Positions 49,001 through 57,904 of a DNA stretch of 64,000 nucleotides are shown piece after piece (position 1 is the first letter of the stretch; each line of letters opens with the position of its first letter). The stretch covers positions 1-64,000 of the forward strand of contig LAKY01000073.1 in the NCBI GenBank assembly GCA_000987045.1, written 5' to 3'. The DNA is from Clostridiales bacterium PH28_bin88. Its GTDB lineage: Bacteria > Bacillota > PH28-bin88. Below the pieces are notes generated by a model. The model saw nothing but the letters and a program-made list of their open reading frames with translations, was not told the DNA's origin and ran no database searches. Made by a program: the position numbers and the translations under genes.

Positions 49001-51178
49001 ATCTCCTGCCGGAACAACATATTCCAGTGATTTAATCTTGTCGCCGCCCTCGACAAAATGATGTGCCAATTCAAATACCGGTTTATCGCTTGCGTTTTGA
49101 TTTATTTTCTCTATTGCCCCAGCTATTTCCAGGTGTGTTTTCCGTATTTCTTCTTTGTTCAACATGAAGTAAAAGGCATCCCTGATTCTGTCGTGGGCAA
49201 ACAAGAATCTGCCTCTTACCGTTTTTTTCTCTAAAAGCTGCATGGATACCGCTTCATCAATTATTCCTACCAGGATTTCATTATCGTACTTGACCAGTGT
49301 CTTCAATATTTCAAAGTCAAATTCCCTTCCAATAATTGCCGCTCTGCATAGAACTTCTTTCTGTTCTTGACTGAGCTTTTTAACTCTCTTCAAAATCACA
49401 TCAACTATGCTTTTAGAAACATACAGGTTCTCCAAGGAATTCCAAACTCCCAACCACTGGTCGTTCTTGCGCACGATTGCTTTACTTTCTACCAACTCAC
49501 GCAATATGTTGAGAGCAAAAAACGGGTTACCTTCCGATTTTTCCAATATAAAGCCGGTTAAGTCTGTTACTGCTTCGATTCTTTCCCCTAAAATATTTGC
49601 CACTATTTTGTTCAAGGAAAGAAAATCCAACCCGGGCAGCTGTATTTTCTCCGCTAAAATTTCAATCCGGGCCAAGTTGTGCCCTTCGTCTACTTCACTG
49701 TTCCTGTATGTTCCTAATACAAGTAAATTGGTCTTACCCACTTTTTCGAGTATTTCATAAAGTAAATTCAATGTACCTTCGTCCGCCCACTGTAGGTCAT
49801 CTAAGGCAAGCACGCAGACCCCTGAACTTCCGGCCAAGCCGCAGAAAAAATTGGAAAGCAATGTCAGGAATCTTTGGTTCTCTCTTTCAGGCTCTAACGG
49901 TACAAGTTGTTCTGTTTCTCCAATCAGCCTTTTTATCCGGAAATTTAATCTTACAAGGATTTCGCCCAGCTCACCAATCAAATTTTTTAACCTGATTATT
50001 TCCTTTTTTCTTGTTTCATCATCTGCTTTTTCAATTTTTGTGATATATTCATCAAGGGCATCCCGAAATGGCTGATACGGAGTCTTGTTTTTGTGATTTA
50101 AGCATCTCCCTCCAATAAATAAGCCGTTTTGCTTAAATACATAGTTCCTAATCTCCTCCACCAGCCTGCTCTTGCCGCTGCCTGCTTCACCGCTGATCAA
50201 GCATACGCTTCCCTTTCCTTCCCTGGCTTTGTTGAACAGGGCCTTGATTGTTTCCGTTTCTTCCTCTCTACCTTCTAATCTAACCCTAAATGTCAAATGG
50301 GTCTTTCGGTCTTTCTCTCCCAAAACAAACTGTCTCCGGCCTTGCAGGTACAGTTCAATATCATGTACCAATCCCTTGGCGCTTTGATACCTGGAATCAG
50401 GGTCTTTTTGAAGCAGTTTCATTATTATTTTCTCAAGTACAGCAGGTACCTTGCTATTAATTTCTCCAGGCCGCACCGGAATAGATGCCGCCTGTTGATG
50501 TAAAAGCTTCCCTAATTCCCTGGCCTTGAAGGGCAGTTCCCCGGTAAGAAGCTGATAGAAAATCACTCCAAGGGAATATAAATCGCTGCGCCCGTCAATA
50601 CTGCCATTAAAGACGCCGCTCGCCTCAGGGGACATGTATCCGAAAGTCCCGACAATCCTCTTTTCGCCTTTTATCTCGCTAAACTCCATAATGTGGGCTA
50701 CTCCAAAATCAAGCAGCTTTATATTGATCTTTCCTTGGCTTTGACAAATCATGATATTGGCCGGTTTCAAATCCCTATGTATTATTCCTTTGCTGTGGAC
50801 ATGATTTAAAGCTTCTGTCAGCTGCTTAATGATTTCTACAGAATCATAAATGCTAAATCTAATACCTTTTTCTATTTTACTGTGCAGGCTATCCCCGTCA
50901 AGGCACTCCATCACGATGAAAGGCCTGCTTTCATATTCTCCGGTATCATATATCCTTATAATATTAGGATGGTCAACATTGCTTATCAATCCAATTTCTC
51001 TTTTGAACCTTATGATATCTTCCATGTAACCCGAAGTAGCTCCGTCTTTCATAAATTTGACGGCAACAGGGATTTTTTTCTCCACGTCAAGAGCTTTACA
51101 TACGAAGCTCATCCCGCCTTCACCAATTTGCTCTAAAAGGCTATATTTACCACCAATTATTGTGCCTTCCAATCCCAT
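46085..51178 (-). CDS. Ser/Thr kinase - AAA ATPase - TPR - GAF - histidine kinase fusion
   Basis: A giant cytoplasmic sensor of about 1697 residues. Residues 10-270 are a Hanks-type Ser/Thr kinase: IGEGGMSFV loop, VAVKFM lysine, HRDLKPANI, LLDFGVA, GYMSPEA. Residues about 300-650 are an AAA/MalT-like ATPase (SGEAGSGKSRLVEEI; CVLALDDLQWAD). A long TPR array follows (about 720-1260), then a GAF domain (LLGAERGVLLLYPEVG) and a coiled coil. A HisKA_3 dimerisation domain comes next (RNRFAMDMHDTMGH with the phospho-His), and an HATPase domain ends it (REALTNSVRHGQ, DDGCGCSN, GYGLSGMEQRV). All catalytic motifs look intact. The ATG at 51178 follows GGGGGATGG. The paired response regulator is 5 bases downstream. 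Confidence 0.93.
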   Translation of the reverse strand: MGLEGTIIGGKYSLLEQIGEGGMSFVCKALDVEKKIPVAVKFMKDGATSGYMEDIIRFKREIGLISNVDHPNIIRIYDTGEYESRPFIVMECLDGDSLHSKIEKGIRFSIYDSVEIIKQLTEALNHVHSKGIIHRDLKPANIMICQSQGKINIKLLDFGVAHIMEFSEIKGEKRIVGTFGYMSPEASGVFNGSIDGRSDLYSLGVIFYQLLTGELPFKARELGKLLHQQAASIPVRPGEINSKVPAVLEKIIMKLLQKDPDSRYQSAKGLVHDIELYLQGRRQFVLGEKDRKTHLTFRVRLEGREEETETIKALFNKAREGKGSVCLISGEAGSGKSRLVEEIRNYVFKQNGLFIGGRCLNHKNKTPYQPFRDALDEYITKIEKADDETRKKEIIRLKNLIGELGEILVRLNFRIKRLIGETEQLVPLEPERENQRFLTLLSNFFCGLAGSSGVCVLALDDLQWADEGTLNLLYEILEKVGKTNLLVLGTYRNSEVDEGHNLARIEILAEKIQLPGLDFLSLNKIVANILGERIEAVTDLTGFILEKSEGNPFFALNILRELVESKAIVRKNDQWLGVWNSLENLYVSKSIVDVILKRVKKLSQEQKEVLCRAAIIGREFDFEILKTLVKYDNEILVGIIDEAVSMQLLEKKTVRGRFLFAHDRIRDAFYFMLNKEEIRKTHLEIAGAIEKINQNASDKPVFELAHHFVEGGDKIKSLEYVVPAGDKAKLSYDNEEAIRYYKIGLTLLEDRKARGSTEWIKIQSSLTDVYLTIGKNDEAISSASSMIPFVDKDIDKARIYKKIGIAYFKKSDWVDCEANLGKGLKLLGEEIPCNKIEIEIGIIKNIFSHITHSLIPIPFFCHRRKVVKEDDLEIIWLYHFLNWMYLLSNLKKYLCSILRMLNISESRARGSAELGLSLSQFAGVWFTVPLFRQGFRYLHKSLQLREKLSDKWGVAQCHQFYGYGFSWKGEHDKSIYYFTQSRDGFERIGDAWQIGKSICGMGICFGYTSDYEKATDCFEQYLEISKKMKDYYGIAISHIHFAKYSIEKGQFAEAEEAIETLFDICKKHELNFLYCDALQLRGYLELERGKYYEAAGDFTEAIEIYKKNAFLKDYLISLFPFLADAFIKNLRQCYFTTGNKIPEKEIKEVRGLLSEALKKTKSWVNHYGAALRAAANYYALAGKNKRAEGYFLASIKHTLKIGRRFEAAKGYYEYSMYLASLGRNIEASDNLKKGYTIFKDIGAEAYIKKCENLQEKQSAEEDHAGGTTPRERLRTEREMNTLLSTSRYISSILDLDELLEKIVDSAMELLGAERGVLLLYPEVGDRKLEIRVVRNVPREEIEGKESILSRSIISKVEKEKTPLIISDAMSDKQFKNNSSVILSAVRSVVCTPIMAKGELLGVIYLDNSLLSGLFSGENLNVLDVIGSQAGVSIENARLYNRLKVYSEEIEKSRNEIAKWNRTLEQRVNERTEELNIKNAELNSVIEQLEEHAKIVEELAVTRERNRFAMDMHDTMGHTLTLLIKLLELGKINYQNPKVMVETLDHAIRVAREGLKEIRHSIKGMVSEKPAANDLVRALEELIADFRPSKVKIDFLAEGIIGFRSPVYSNAVYNICREALTNSVRHGQSENVSIILKLVENKIRLIIVDDGCGCSNIIKGYGLSGMEQRVSDLNGHISFASDGESGFIIRVEIPLERS

Positions 51179-51597
51179 ATATCCATCCCCCAACTTCTGG
51201 ATAACAGCGCGGCCAGTGAATTATCTCGAGGTTTGAAAGAAATAAAATCAAATTTTTTCCTTTAATTCTTCTTCCCTAAATTTATTTCCTGCACTTTTCA
51301 ATGTCCTTTAAAAAAATTAGAGCGAAAACCCCCTATTCAGAGACGCAAAAAGCCGGGGTCATTATGACCTCGGCATCTTTAACATATTTGGTGGAGGTGA
51401 AGCGTACCTGTATATTCCCCTTTCCATCGACCTAAAAGATGCTTACAAAAACTCCTATCCCTCTAATAATTAGGGCTTGCTGAACAGGAACACTGTTCAA
51501 ATTCCAACCGGTTCAGCAATGCCAAATATTTTAGTTATCACTTGATAGTAAAAATGGTAAAAAAGAAGTCTTAGCCTATGTTCCAGGTTCATCACAA
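51179..51597. other. Intergenic region with a strong hairpin
   Basis: No gene is supported. A hairpin GCCGGGGTCAT / ATGACCTCGGC lies at about 51352-51374. A spaced inverted pair TTGCTGAAC (near 51478) and GTTCAGCAA (near 51510) could be the outer end of the adjacent insertion element. The rest is AT-rich promoter-like sequence upstream of the giant kinase. Confidence 0.5.
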
Positions 51598-52518
51598 TGA
51601 ACTGAAGCGCGGTCTAAACAAGAGATCCAAAAGGACTTGCCTTCCCACTACCTGGCGGCCGAAACCGAGTATACTTTTCAGGTGGAAGTAAACCCCCGCC
51701 AAAAAGGAGAACCCCGGCGCAAAAAGGGAACACGGGAATTCGTTACCGTAACCGTACGAGCGGTAATCTACCGGGATACGGAAAAACAAAAACGGGATGC
51801 TAAACACCGCCAGGAGGCCATAGAAGAAGTAGAGACGGCGCTCCAAGAATTAAAGGGAAAACTCAACAAGCGTAACCTTAAAACCCAGGAAGCATGCCAG
51901 CAAAAAGTCCAGGAGATCTTCAAGGGCAAGCCGGACATGCGCCGGGCCTATACCGTTACAGTAGACACCAACCAGTACGGGGCCGTCACCCTGGCGTGGA
52001 AAAAGAACGAAGACGCAAACCAAGAATTAGCCAAAACCGACGGTATCTTCGTCCTCCTGACCAACCACCCCAGAGAAAAGGTAGATGCGGCAGATCTGCT
52101 CACCCGCTACCGGGGGAGAAACGACATCGAAATGAGCTTCCGGTTTCTCAAAGGAGCACTGGACCTCAATCAGATATTTCTCCGCAAAGACGGTAGGGTA
52201 GATGCCTACTGTTTCCTCAAGGTGATAGGCATGTTCGTCATTAACTTTGCCGCCTGGTACCTGCAAAAACACGGCAGGATCAAACTCAGCCCCAAGAAAC
52301 TGCAAAAAGAATTCGGCAACACCACCCTGGTGGAACAGCGCCTGCAACCCTTTGGCATTCGCCGCTGGATTGGAACCAACATTACTTCGCCTATTGAAAC
52401 TCTGGTTGACCTTCTCCGGCTACCCCATCCCAGGATACTGATAGAGTTACTGAATGTCCCGCTGGATTACGGCCAAATCATCGACGAATGGGTGAAGAAG
52501 TACATGGCAGCAACCTGA
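51598..52518 (+). pseudogene. IS4/IS1634-type transposase, N-terminally truncated
   Basis: About 293-305 codons of the C-terminal half of an IS1634/IS4-like DDE transposase. VFVLLTNHP-like text (IFVLLTNHPREKVDAADLLT), RYRGRNDIEMSFRFLKGAL (the Y-(2)-R-(3)-E-(6)-K signature of IS4) and KVIGMFVINFAAWYL are seen. A TGA at about 51597 stops the frame upstream, and the N-terminal DDE Asp residues are missing. The remaining frame from 51637 is intact but cannot encode an active enzyme. The 150 bases after it (52519-52674) show nothing recognisable. Confidence 0.8.
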
Positions 52519-52674
52519 ACTCCTTGAATTAAACATGGCTGGTAGGAAGCCCCATTTTGGTGAATCTGTGATGCGAAACTTGGTTAAGCGGGAGATAAAA
52601 AAGAAGAAGCCCGGTATTGTGGGCCTCACGTCAGTTTATGAAGAAGAGTTTTTCTATCAGAAAGCCCCGGCATT

Positions 52675-54879
52675 TTATTCCATTTGGTCTCCCGGAATGC
52701 GGAAGAAAGCCTCCAGCACCCGCGGGTCAAATTGCCGGTACGCCCATCGCTTCAGTTCTTCCAGCGCTTGCTCTGGAGTAAGCGCTGGCCGGTAGGGTCT
52801 GGCAGACGTCATGGCATCGTAAGCATCGGCCACACGGATTATGCGTGCCAGGAGCGGGATCTCTTCCCCCACCAGGCCGGCGGGATAACCGCCGCCACCG
52901 TAGTCTTCGTGGTGATGCCACACGGCCACAATAACCGCAGCCGGCAACCTGGCCGGCTCCAGGATCCTGGCTCCCACCACAGGGTGGCTCTGGATCTCCT
53001 TTCTTTCTTCCTCAGTGGGTGGTCCCGGCTTGAGAAGAATGTCTTCCCGCACGCCAATCTTGCCCAGATCGTGTAAAAGCCCGGCCAGGTAGACCTGGTC
53101 CTGGTCTTCCGCACTAAGCCCCAGCACGCGGGCACATGCCAGCGCCCACCTCGCCACCCGTACGGAATGACCTCGCGTGTAAACGTCCTTGGCCTCCAAT
53201 GCCACCTCCAGAGCCTGCACGATACCCAAATAATACTCCCGCAGCGAGTTGTAAAGGCGGGCGTTCTCCAACGCCAGTCCGGTCTGACTCGCGACGGTCG
53301 CCATGTAACCGACTTCTTCCTCGCTCCACCGCCGCGGTACGGGGGAATAAACCTTCAATGTGCCCAGAATCTTTCCTCCCGCCTGTACCGGCGCCACGGC
53401 TGCGGCCCGCATCTCGCCCGCATAGTAGGGCAGGTGTATCTCGGATCCGCTAGCGGTCAGATCTTCTACCACGACAGGTTCTCTCGTCTGGAGCACCTTG
53501 CCCAGTATGGTGCCGTTCGGCCGGACACGGCCTGCCCTGGCTTGCAGCTCTGCGCTCATGCCCAGGCTGGCCTTCAGCACCAACTCACCCGTCTCTTCGT
53601 CTAGCAACCGCAGCGCACACCATTGTACTCCTAACACATCCCTAACGCCCGCCAGAGCCGACTCAAGTATCAGATCCACATCCAGGCTGCTCGATACCAC
53701 CTGCCCCACTTCGATCAACCGTTCCAGCATAGTCGCCCTGGCCTGCAACTGGCTAAAAAGGCGGGCATTCTCCAGCGCCAGCCCCAGGCTGGTGCCCAGG
53801 GTGGTCAAAAAAACGGTCTCATCTTCGGTGAAGCCCGCACCTTCTGGCCTGCCTGCCAAGGTAAGTACGGCCGTTACTTTACCCCCAACTAAAAGAGGCA
53901 AGGCTACCGCCGGCCGCCTTTCTCCAGGCGTGCCACCTTCGGGCCGGCTGTTAAAATGTGAGGCGCGGGCCTCTCGCTCAACGAAGGCGACTATTTCGCT
54001 TGTCGGCACGATCCGGAACTCGCTACAGGACTCCAGGGTAGCCGCCACTTCGCTGGACGACACCTCCGGCGTCAATTCACTCAGCATAACCACCGACCCG
54101 CTGGTGGCCCCGGTTAACCCTAGCATGGCTTCCAGGGCACGCTGGGCCACTTCTGTCACCTGGATGCCCCTGGAGACCTTCTGGCTGAATTCAAAGAGAG
54201 CGGTAAGCTCGTCCACCTTCCTCTGAAGGTCCTGTTTGGTGTACAGCAGCAAAGTCACGACGTCCGTTACTTTCTGGAACACCGCCATGACGGTCCGGAG
54301 CCGCTCTTCCGGCCAGACGGGCACCTCTCCGGCTGCCACCAGAAGCTTCTCCGGGTCAAGCCCAGTTTCCCGGGCTAGCCGCACCACCGCCTCATCTGCC
54401 AGCGGCCGCAGGGCCACATTGCCGCCTAGCACAACGGCTACGATTTCTCCCGCCACATGCAGGGGAACCGCTAGGTGCACCAGCCCAGCGTGGCAAGTTT
54501 GAAAAACCTCCTCCCCCGCAGCCGCAGCAGTTCTGACAGAGGCCACACGCGAAGCCGCACATCGGACCCATCCTTCCGGGTTGGTGTTCAGCATGGCGCA
54601 GAAAGAGCACAAGTTGGACAGTTCGGTCAGCGGACGCCCGTCCGGGTACATGACCATAACCGCCAGCCCCAGGGCCCGGCTCATGCTCTCATGTAATTCC
54701 TGTAAGCCGATCCGCTGTAGTTCTTGATAGTACACCGATTTCTCCTTCATAGTCCGTAATGCGCTTTGGCCCCCTTTACCAGCATCCGCCGGCCAGCACC
54801 TGCCTCTGGCATCGGTAACGCCGCAAGCACTGGCCGTCCCTCGATTCATGAATAACGACGCAGTCTTAGAATTCGACAT
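52675..54879 (-). CDS. PocR - GAF - GAF - HD-GYP protein (putative c-di-GMP phosphodiesterase)
   Basis: A 734-residue signalling protein. Residues about 45-205 are a PocR ligand domain with Cys residues (LCSFCAMLNTN, WVRCAASR, TCHAGLVHLAVPL). Two GAF domains follow (about 230-370 and 390-540; LGLTGATSGSVVMLSELTPE, DVLGVQWCALRLLDEETGEL). The C-terminal HD-GYP domain (550-730) has GLLHDLGKIGVRE, VWHHHEDYGGGGYP and RIIRVADAYDAMTS. The GYP motif reads GGGGYP, and metal-binding His/Asp are present, so c-di-GMP hydrolysis is likely. The PocR domain may sense a small ligand or metal through its Cys. The frame opens at ATG 54879, and an inner ATG at 54750 is an alternative start. Confidence 0.9.
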   Translation of the reverse strand: MSNSKTASLFMNRGTASACGVTDARGRCWPADAGKGGQSALRTMKEKSVYYQELQRIGLQELHESMSRALGLAVMVMYPDGRPLTELSNLCSFCAMLNTNPEGWVRCAASRVASVRTAAAAGEEVFQTCHAGLVHLAVPLHVAGEIVAVVLGGNVALRPLADEAVVRLARETGLDPEKLLVAAGEVPVWPEERLRTVMAVFQKVTDVVTLLLYTKQDLQRKVDELTALFEFSQKVSRGIQVTEVAQRALEAMLGLTGATSGSVVMLSELTPEVSSSEVAATLESCSEFRIVPTSEIVAFVEREARASHFNSRPEGGTPGERRPAVALPLLVGGKVTAVLTLAGRPEGAGFTEDETVFLTTLGTSLGLALENARLFSQLQARATMLERLIEVGQVVSSSLDVDLILESALAGVRDVLGVQWCALRLLDEETGELVLKASLGMSAELQARAGRVRPNGTILGKVLQTREPVVVEDLTASGSEIHLPYYAGEMRAAAVAPVQAGGKILGTLKVYSPVPRRWSEEEVGYMATVASQTGLALENARLYNSLREYYLGIVQALEVALEAKDVYTRGHSVRVARWALACARVLGLSAEDQDQVYLAGLLHDLGKIGVREDILLKPGPPTEEERKEIQSHPVVGARILEPARLPAAVIVAVWHHHEDYGGGGYPAGLVGEEIPLLARIIRVADAYDAMTSARPYRPALTPEQALEELKRWAYRQFDPRVLEAFFRIPGDQME

Positions 54880-54957
54880 GCCTTATTGGAATTCCTCTCC
54901 GGGCAGAGCGATTACGACGTGGGAGGAATGGCCCCAAGTTATCCAGGGTGTTTTACA

Positions 54958-55929
54958 CTAGACGTTCAGTTCCACCACATCCTCGTCGGCAAGTACATAA
55001 TCCCTGGGCACCGGCAGGCCGTCAAAACGCGCCGATCCCCAAATGCGGGCGCTTTTAAGCCGCTCAGGAAAATCCCTGTGCACCTGGTAGGCCAGGTCCA
55101 GGACGGTACCGCCTCTCTTCAGGACAAAGGGCGCCGTACGGTCCGGGTCCTTGCCCGGTGCCTTGGTATAGATCCGGATGATGTCGAGCAGTTGAAACAA
55201 CCTGGTTTTGAACAGTTCCAGGTTATAACCGGTTTTGGCGGAAAGGGCGATAACCTCCGGGGCATCCGGCACCAACTCGCGCATTACTTCAATATTCTCC
55301 TCACTGCTGCCGGCATCCGCCTTATTGGCCAGAACCAGGCAGGGAATACAGGGATTACCCGGCTTTCCGCCGCCGGGGCCGATCAGCTTCCTGGTTATCA
55401 AGAAGCTCAACGAAGCCTCTAACTGTTCGGGACAGTCGCCGTCACTCGCGTCTACCACCACCAGCACCGCGTCGGCCCGCCGGAGGGCACCCGCCAATCC
55501 GGGAGGCTGCTCGCCGGCCGTAACAGGCGGTGTATCCACCAGCTGGATCAGGATGTTCTCAAAGGGCATCATACCGGCAACGGGCAGGGAAGTGGCAAAG
55601 GGATAATCGGCCACCTGCACCTTGGCCCTGGTGAGAGCCCCTACCAGCGAGGACTTGCCGGTGTTGGGAAAACCGATCAACCAGACCTGTCCGGCCCCTT
55701 CCTTGGGGATCATAAAGGGGTCAAAGTGAGAGGCGGTCTTTTTTTTCTCTCCCTCTTTTCTAAGTTTAGCCAGCCTGCTCTTGATTTCCGCCTGGAGCTT
55801 CTCGGTTCCCTTGTGCTTGGGGATCACCGCCAACATTTCTTCCAGGGCGGATATTTTTTCCTCCAGGCTGGTTGCGCTTTTAAAGGCCTCTTCCGCGGCG
55901 TAATACTGGGGGGTTAGGTTAGCCGGCAT
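54958..55929 (-). CDS. DRG/Obg-like GTPase with TGS domain
   Basis: A GTPase of about 323 residues. An N-terminal helical segment (YYAAEEAFKSATSLEEKISAL) precedes the G domain: G1 GFPNTGKSSLV, G3 VDTPPV, G4 LANKADA, G5 ALSAKTG. The C-terminal 70 residues form a TGS-like domain (GTVLDLAYQVHRDFPERLKS, YVLADEDVVEL). This is the DRG/Obg-HflX clan found in some archaea and Clostridia. Known relatives contact ribosomes. The G3 motif is DTPP rather than DxPG. The ATG at 55929 follows GGAGGTGAAGGAG, and the frame opens at GTG 55947. Downstream and on the same strand as the HNH-like gene, 67 bases apart. Confidence 0.88.
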   Translation of the reverse strand: MPANLTPQYYAAEEAFKSATSLEEKISALEEMLAVIPKHKGTEKLQAEIKSRLAKLRKEGEKKKTASHFDPFMIPKEGAGQVWLIGFPNTGKSSLVGALTRAKVQVADYPFATSLPVAGMMPFENILIQLVDTPPVTAGEQPPGLAGALRRADAVLVVVDASDGDCPEQLEASLSFLITRKLIGPGGGKPGNPCIPCLVLANKADAGSSEENIEVMRELVPDAPEVIALSAKTGYNLELFKTRLFQLLDIIRIYTKAPGKDPDRTAPFVLKRGGTVLDLAYQVHRDFPERLKSARIWGSARFDGLPVPRDYVLADEDVVELNV

Positions 55930-55996
55930 GTGCTCCTTCACCTCCACTTACTATTTTCTCCCGGAAAAGATAAATCGTCGCCTGTTCAATGACATC

Positions 55997-56830
55997 CTAC
56001 TTAAGGGTTTTGTGAGGTCCCCCAGAAAAGCCGGCAAATAGCCGCTTACGCCAATTGGATTGGCGGAGGCGCTCTGATTGCTCTCTACCGCAATGGAGGC
56101 ATAACACCTGGAGATTGGTGGGGTCGTTATTACCGTTCGCCGAAAGGGGAACAAGGTATCCCACTACATACTTGCTTTTCAGGTTCATGATGCCGGACAC
56201 GTCCCTGCCGCAAACGGCACACCTTCCCTGCTCCCGGTAAACCAGGGCACGTTCAAGCCATAAGGGCCAAAATTTCGGGGTCCGTAACTTCAAGACCTCC
56301 GTAAAATCCTCGGGGTACAGGTCACCCAGCCTCGGTAGGTTATCCTGCAGCTTTTCAGCCAGGTACATGTTGAAATCATTGAGAAACGTCTTATTATGAA
56401 CCAAAAGGTGGAACGCCGCGTGTTCTATGGTACGCATGGCTTGTTCCAGGTGATGCGCCACCGTCTCTTCGTATTCCTTCAAATGCCGGCAGGCCCGGCA
56501 AGAACCGCAACTGGCGCATTCTTCGACGGCCTTAAAATCAGGATAGGACATGCTGAATGGTATTTTGGCGTCGTTCAGGATGCGAAAATGCATTTCGAAA
56601 ACGGTTTCCCGGTCGAATTTAAGGGTAGAGAAATTTAATGTAAAGTCGTGCAGGTACTGGAGGTATACATGCAGTGCCGTACGCTGCTGGGGCGCGATCA
56701 TGCACTTAGTTAATTCCTCCCAGCAGGATTCCCAAAAGTATGCCAACAGGGACTCGGTACCGTGATAAAACTCGTCAGTAGCCTTATTGGCCAGCCAGTA
56801 GGCGGAGGTGGAGCCAAATTGACTATGCAT
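55997..56830 (-). CDS. HNH-endonuclease-like protein with atypical active site
   Basis: A 277-residue protein. The C-terminal 75 residues match the HNH fold: CAVCGRDVSG, then VVGYLVPLSANGNNDPTNLQ and VLCLHCGREQSER. The two CxxC knuckles and the central Asn are present, but the first HNH histidine (normally DHI/VVP) is replaced by Tyr in GYLVP. The N-terminal 200 residues are helical, with a Cys-rich CASCGSCRACRH motif. It overlaps the amidase gene by 8 bases. It may be an inactive nuclease acting as a binding module, or use another His. The function is unknown. Confidence 0.72.
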   Translation of the reverse strand: MHSQFGSTSAYWLANKATDEFYHGTESLLAYFWESCWEELTKCMIAPQQRTALHVYLQYLHDFTLNFSTLKFDRETVFEMHFRILNDAKIPFSMSYPDFKAVEECASCGSCRACRHLKEYEETVAHHLEQAMRTIEHAAFHLLVHNKTFLNDFNMYLAEKLQDNLPRLGDLYPEDFTEVLKLRTPKFWPLWLERALVYREQGRCAVCGRDVSGIMNLKSKYVVGYLVPLSANGNNDPTNLQVLCLHCGREQSERLRQSNWRKRLFAGFSGGPHKTLK

Positions 56831-57452
56831 ATGGTTTTAAGCCTCCCACGAGGGTAGCCGGTACAATACCTGGCGGGAGGTTTTCCGTAAGAACTTCCCG
56901 GAACGGAAGGGAGAAGTGCCGGCAGATTCCCTTGGCGATAGCGACCGCCAGTACCCGGTGAAAGGATCCGTCGCGAAGCTGACGCTCCTGTTCCGGGTTG
57001 GAAATAAACCCCATTTCCACCACTACCGCCGGGGCATGAGTTTCGCGCACCATGTGCAGGTTCCTGACCATTACCCCATCAGGCGAGTGGGGTCCCGGCC
57101 ACCCGGTAACACGCCGCAATTCCTCCTGGATCAGCCGGGCGGCGCTTTCAGCCCTACCACCACGCCCATAGACGAATGACGCCACATAATTGGGGGCCGG
57201 ATCCGCAACTTTGTTTACGTGGACCGAAATAACCAGGTCCACATCGGCGGCGTTGAACATATCACTTCTTTGGCGCAGGCTGACAAAAACATCAGTGGTG
57301 CGGGTCACCGTCGTCTCTATGCCGTTTCCCTCTAATAGAGAGAGCACTATCAAGCCCACCGAAAGATTTACATCCTTCTCCTGCAGCCCCGTGGGGCCGA
57401 TAGCCCCCGGGTCCCGCCCCCCATGGCCGATGTCCAGGCCCACTTTAACCAT
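56823..57452 (-). CDS. N-acetylmuramoyl-L-alanine amidase (CwlD-like)
   Basis: A 209-residue Amidase_3 family enzyme that cleaves the bond between MurNAc and L-Ala in peptidoglycan. Zinc ligands are visible in DIGHGGRDPGA (His), LQEKDVNL (Glu) and ISVHVNKVADPAP (His), and the catalytic Glu in VVVEMGFISNPEQ. The start is ATG 57452 after GGGGAGGGTAGGG; the frame opens at 57473. No signal peptide or wall-binding domain is seen, so it may be a spore-cortex type (CwlD-like) enzyme or act inside a transport context. The assignment to cwlD proper is not certain. Confidence 0.85.
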   Translation of the reverse strand: MVKVGLDIGHGGRDPGAIGPTGLQEKDVNLSVGLIVLSLLEGNGIETTVTRTTDVFVSLRQRSDMFNAADVDLVISVHVNKVADPAPNYVASFVYGRGGRAESAARLIQEELRRVTGWPGPHSPDGVMVRNLHMVRETHAPAVVVEMGFISNPEQERQLRDGSFHRVLAVAIAKGICRHFSLPFREVLTENLPPGIVPATLVGGLKPYA

Positions 57453-57592
57453 TACCCTACCCTCCCCAAGCATTCCTACGCTATATCATAACACCCCGGT
57501 ATCCCTGCCGCATTTCTCGCACGTCTGTCACTCCGTATTTGAGATTAGCATAGGATAACGTGGAGGTAAATACCAGGGAGGAGGGGTTAAAG

Positions 57593-57889
57593 TTGTCGTA
57601 TAACATGTCGGAATGCTTGTATATGATGTACCCGGAAGTATATTATAAGATTTACCCGGTGGTAAGGCGGGTTTGCGCCATGTATGACGACCCGGCCAAT
57701 CCCGAGATGAATCCCTATCCCACGCGGGCAGCCGTGGAAAGAATGGCGGATTATGTTTATAACCAGGTGGTAGGTGAACTGGAATCTTCCCAGGTTTTCG
57801 GGGAAATTGACCTGCAGCAGGACGGGAGAAGACTCCTGAGAGCGCTGATATTAGTGTTACTGATTCGTGAGTTGTTGCGAAGGCGATAA
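57593..57889 (+). CDS. Conserved hypothetical protein
   Basis: A 98-residue protein of unknown function. Seen features are a Tyr/Met-rich start (SYNMSECLYMMYPEVYYKIY), a DDPANPEMNPYP linker, and a very basic C-terminus (LIRELLRRR) after a hydrophobic helix (ALILVLLIRELL). The TTG at 57593, 8 bases after GGAGGAGG, is the most likely start; the frame opens at GTG 57560. It is divergently transcribed from the amidase gene. Small proteins of this composition occur in spore-forming Clostridia, but I cannot name a family with confidence. Confidence 0.65.
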   Translation: MSYNMSECLYMMYPEVYYKIYPVVRRVCAMYDDPANPEMNPYPTRAAVERMADYVYNQVVGELESSQVFGEIDLQQDGRRLLRALILVLLIRELLRRR

Positions 57890-57904
57890 AGCTTCTCCCA
57901 CAAC

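Noticed and set aside
52535..52795. 86-codon plus-strand ORF after the truncated transposase
   Set aside because: Half of it is antisense to the HD-GYP domain and no family or ribosome site supports it.
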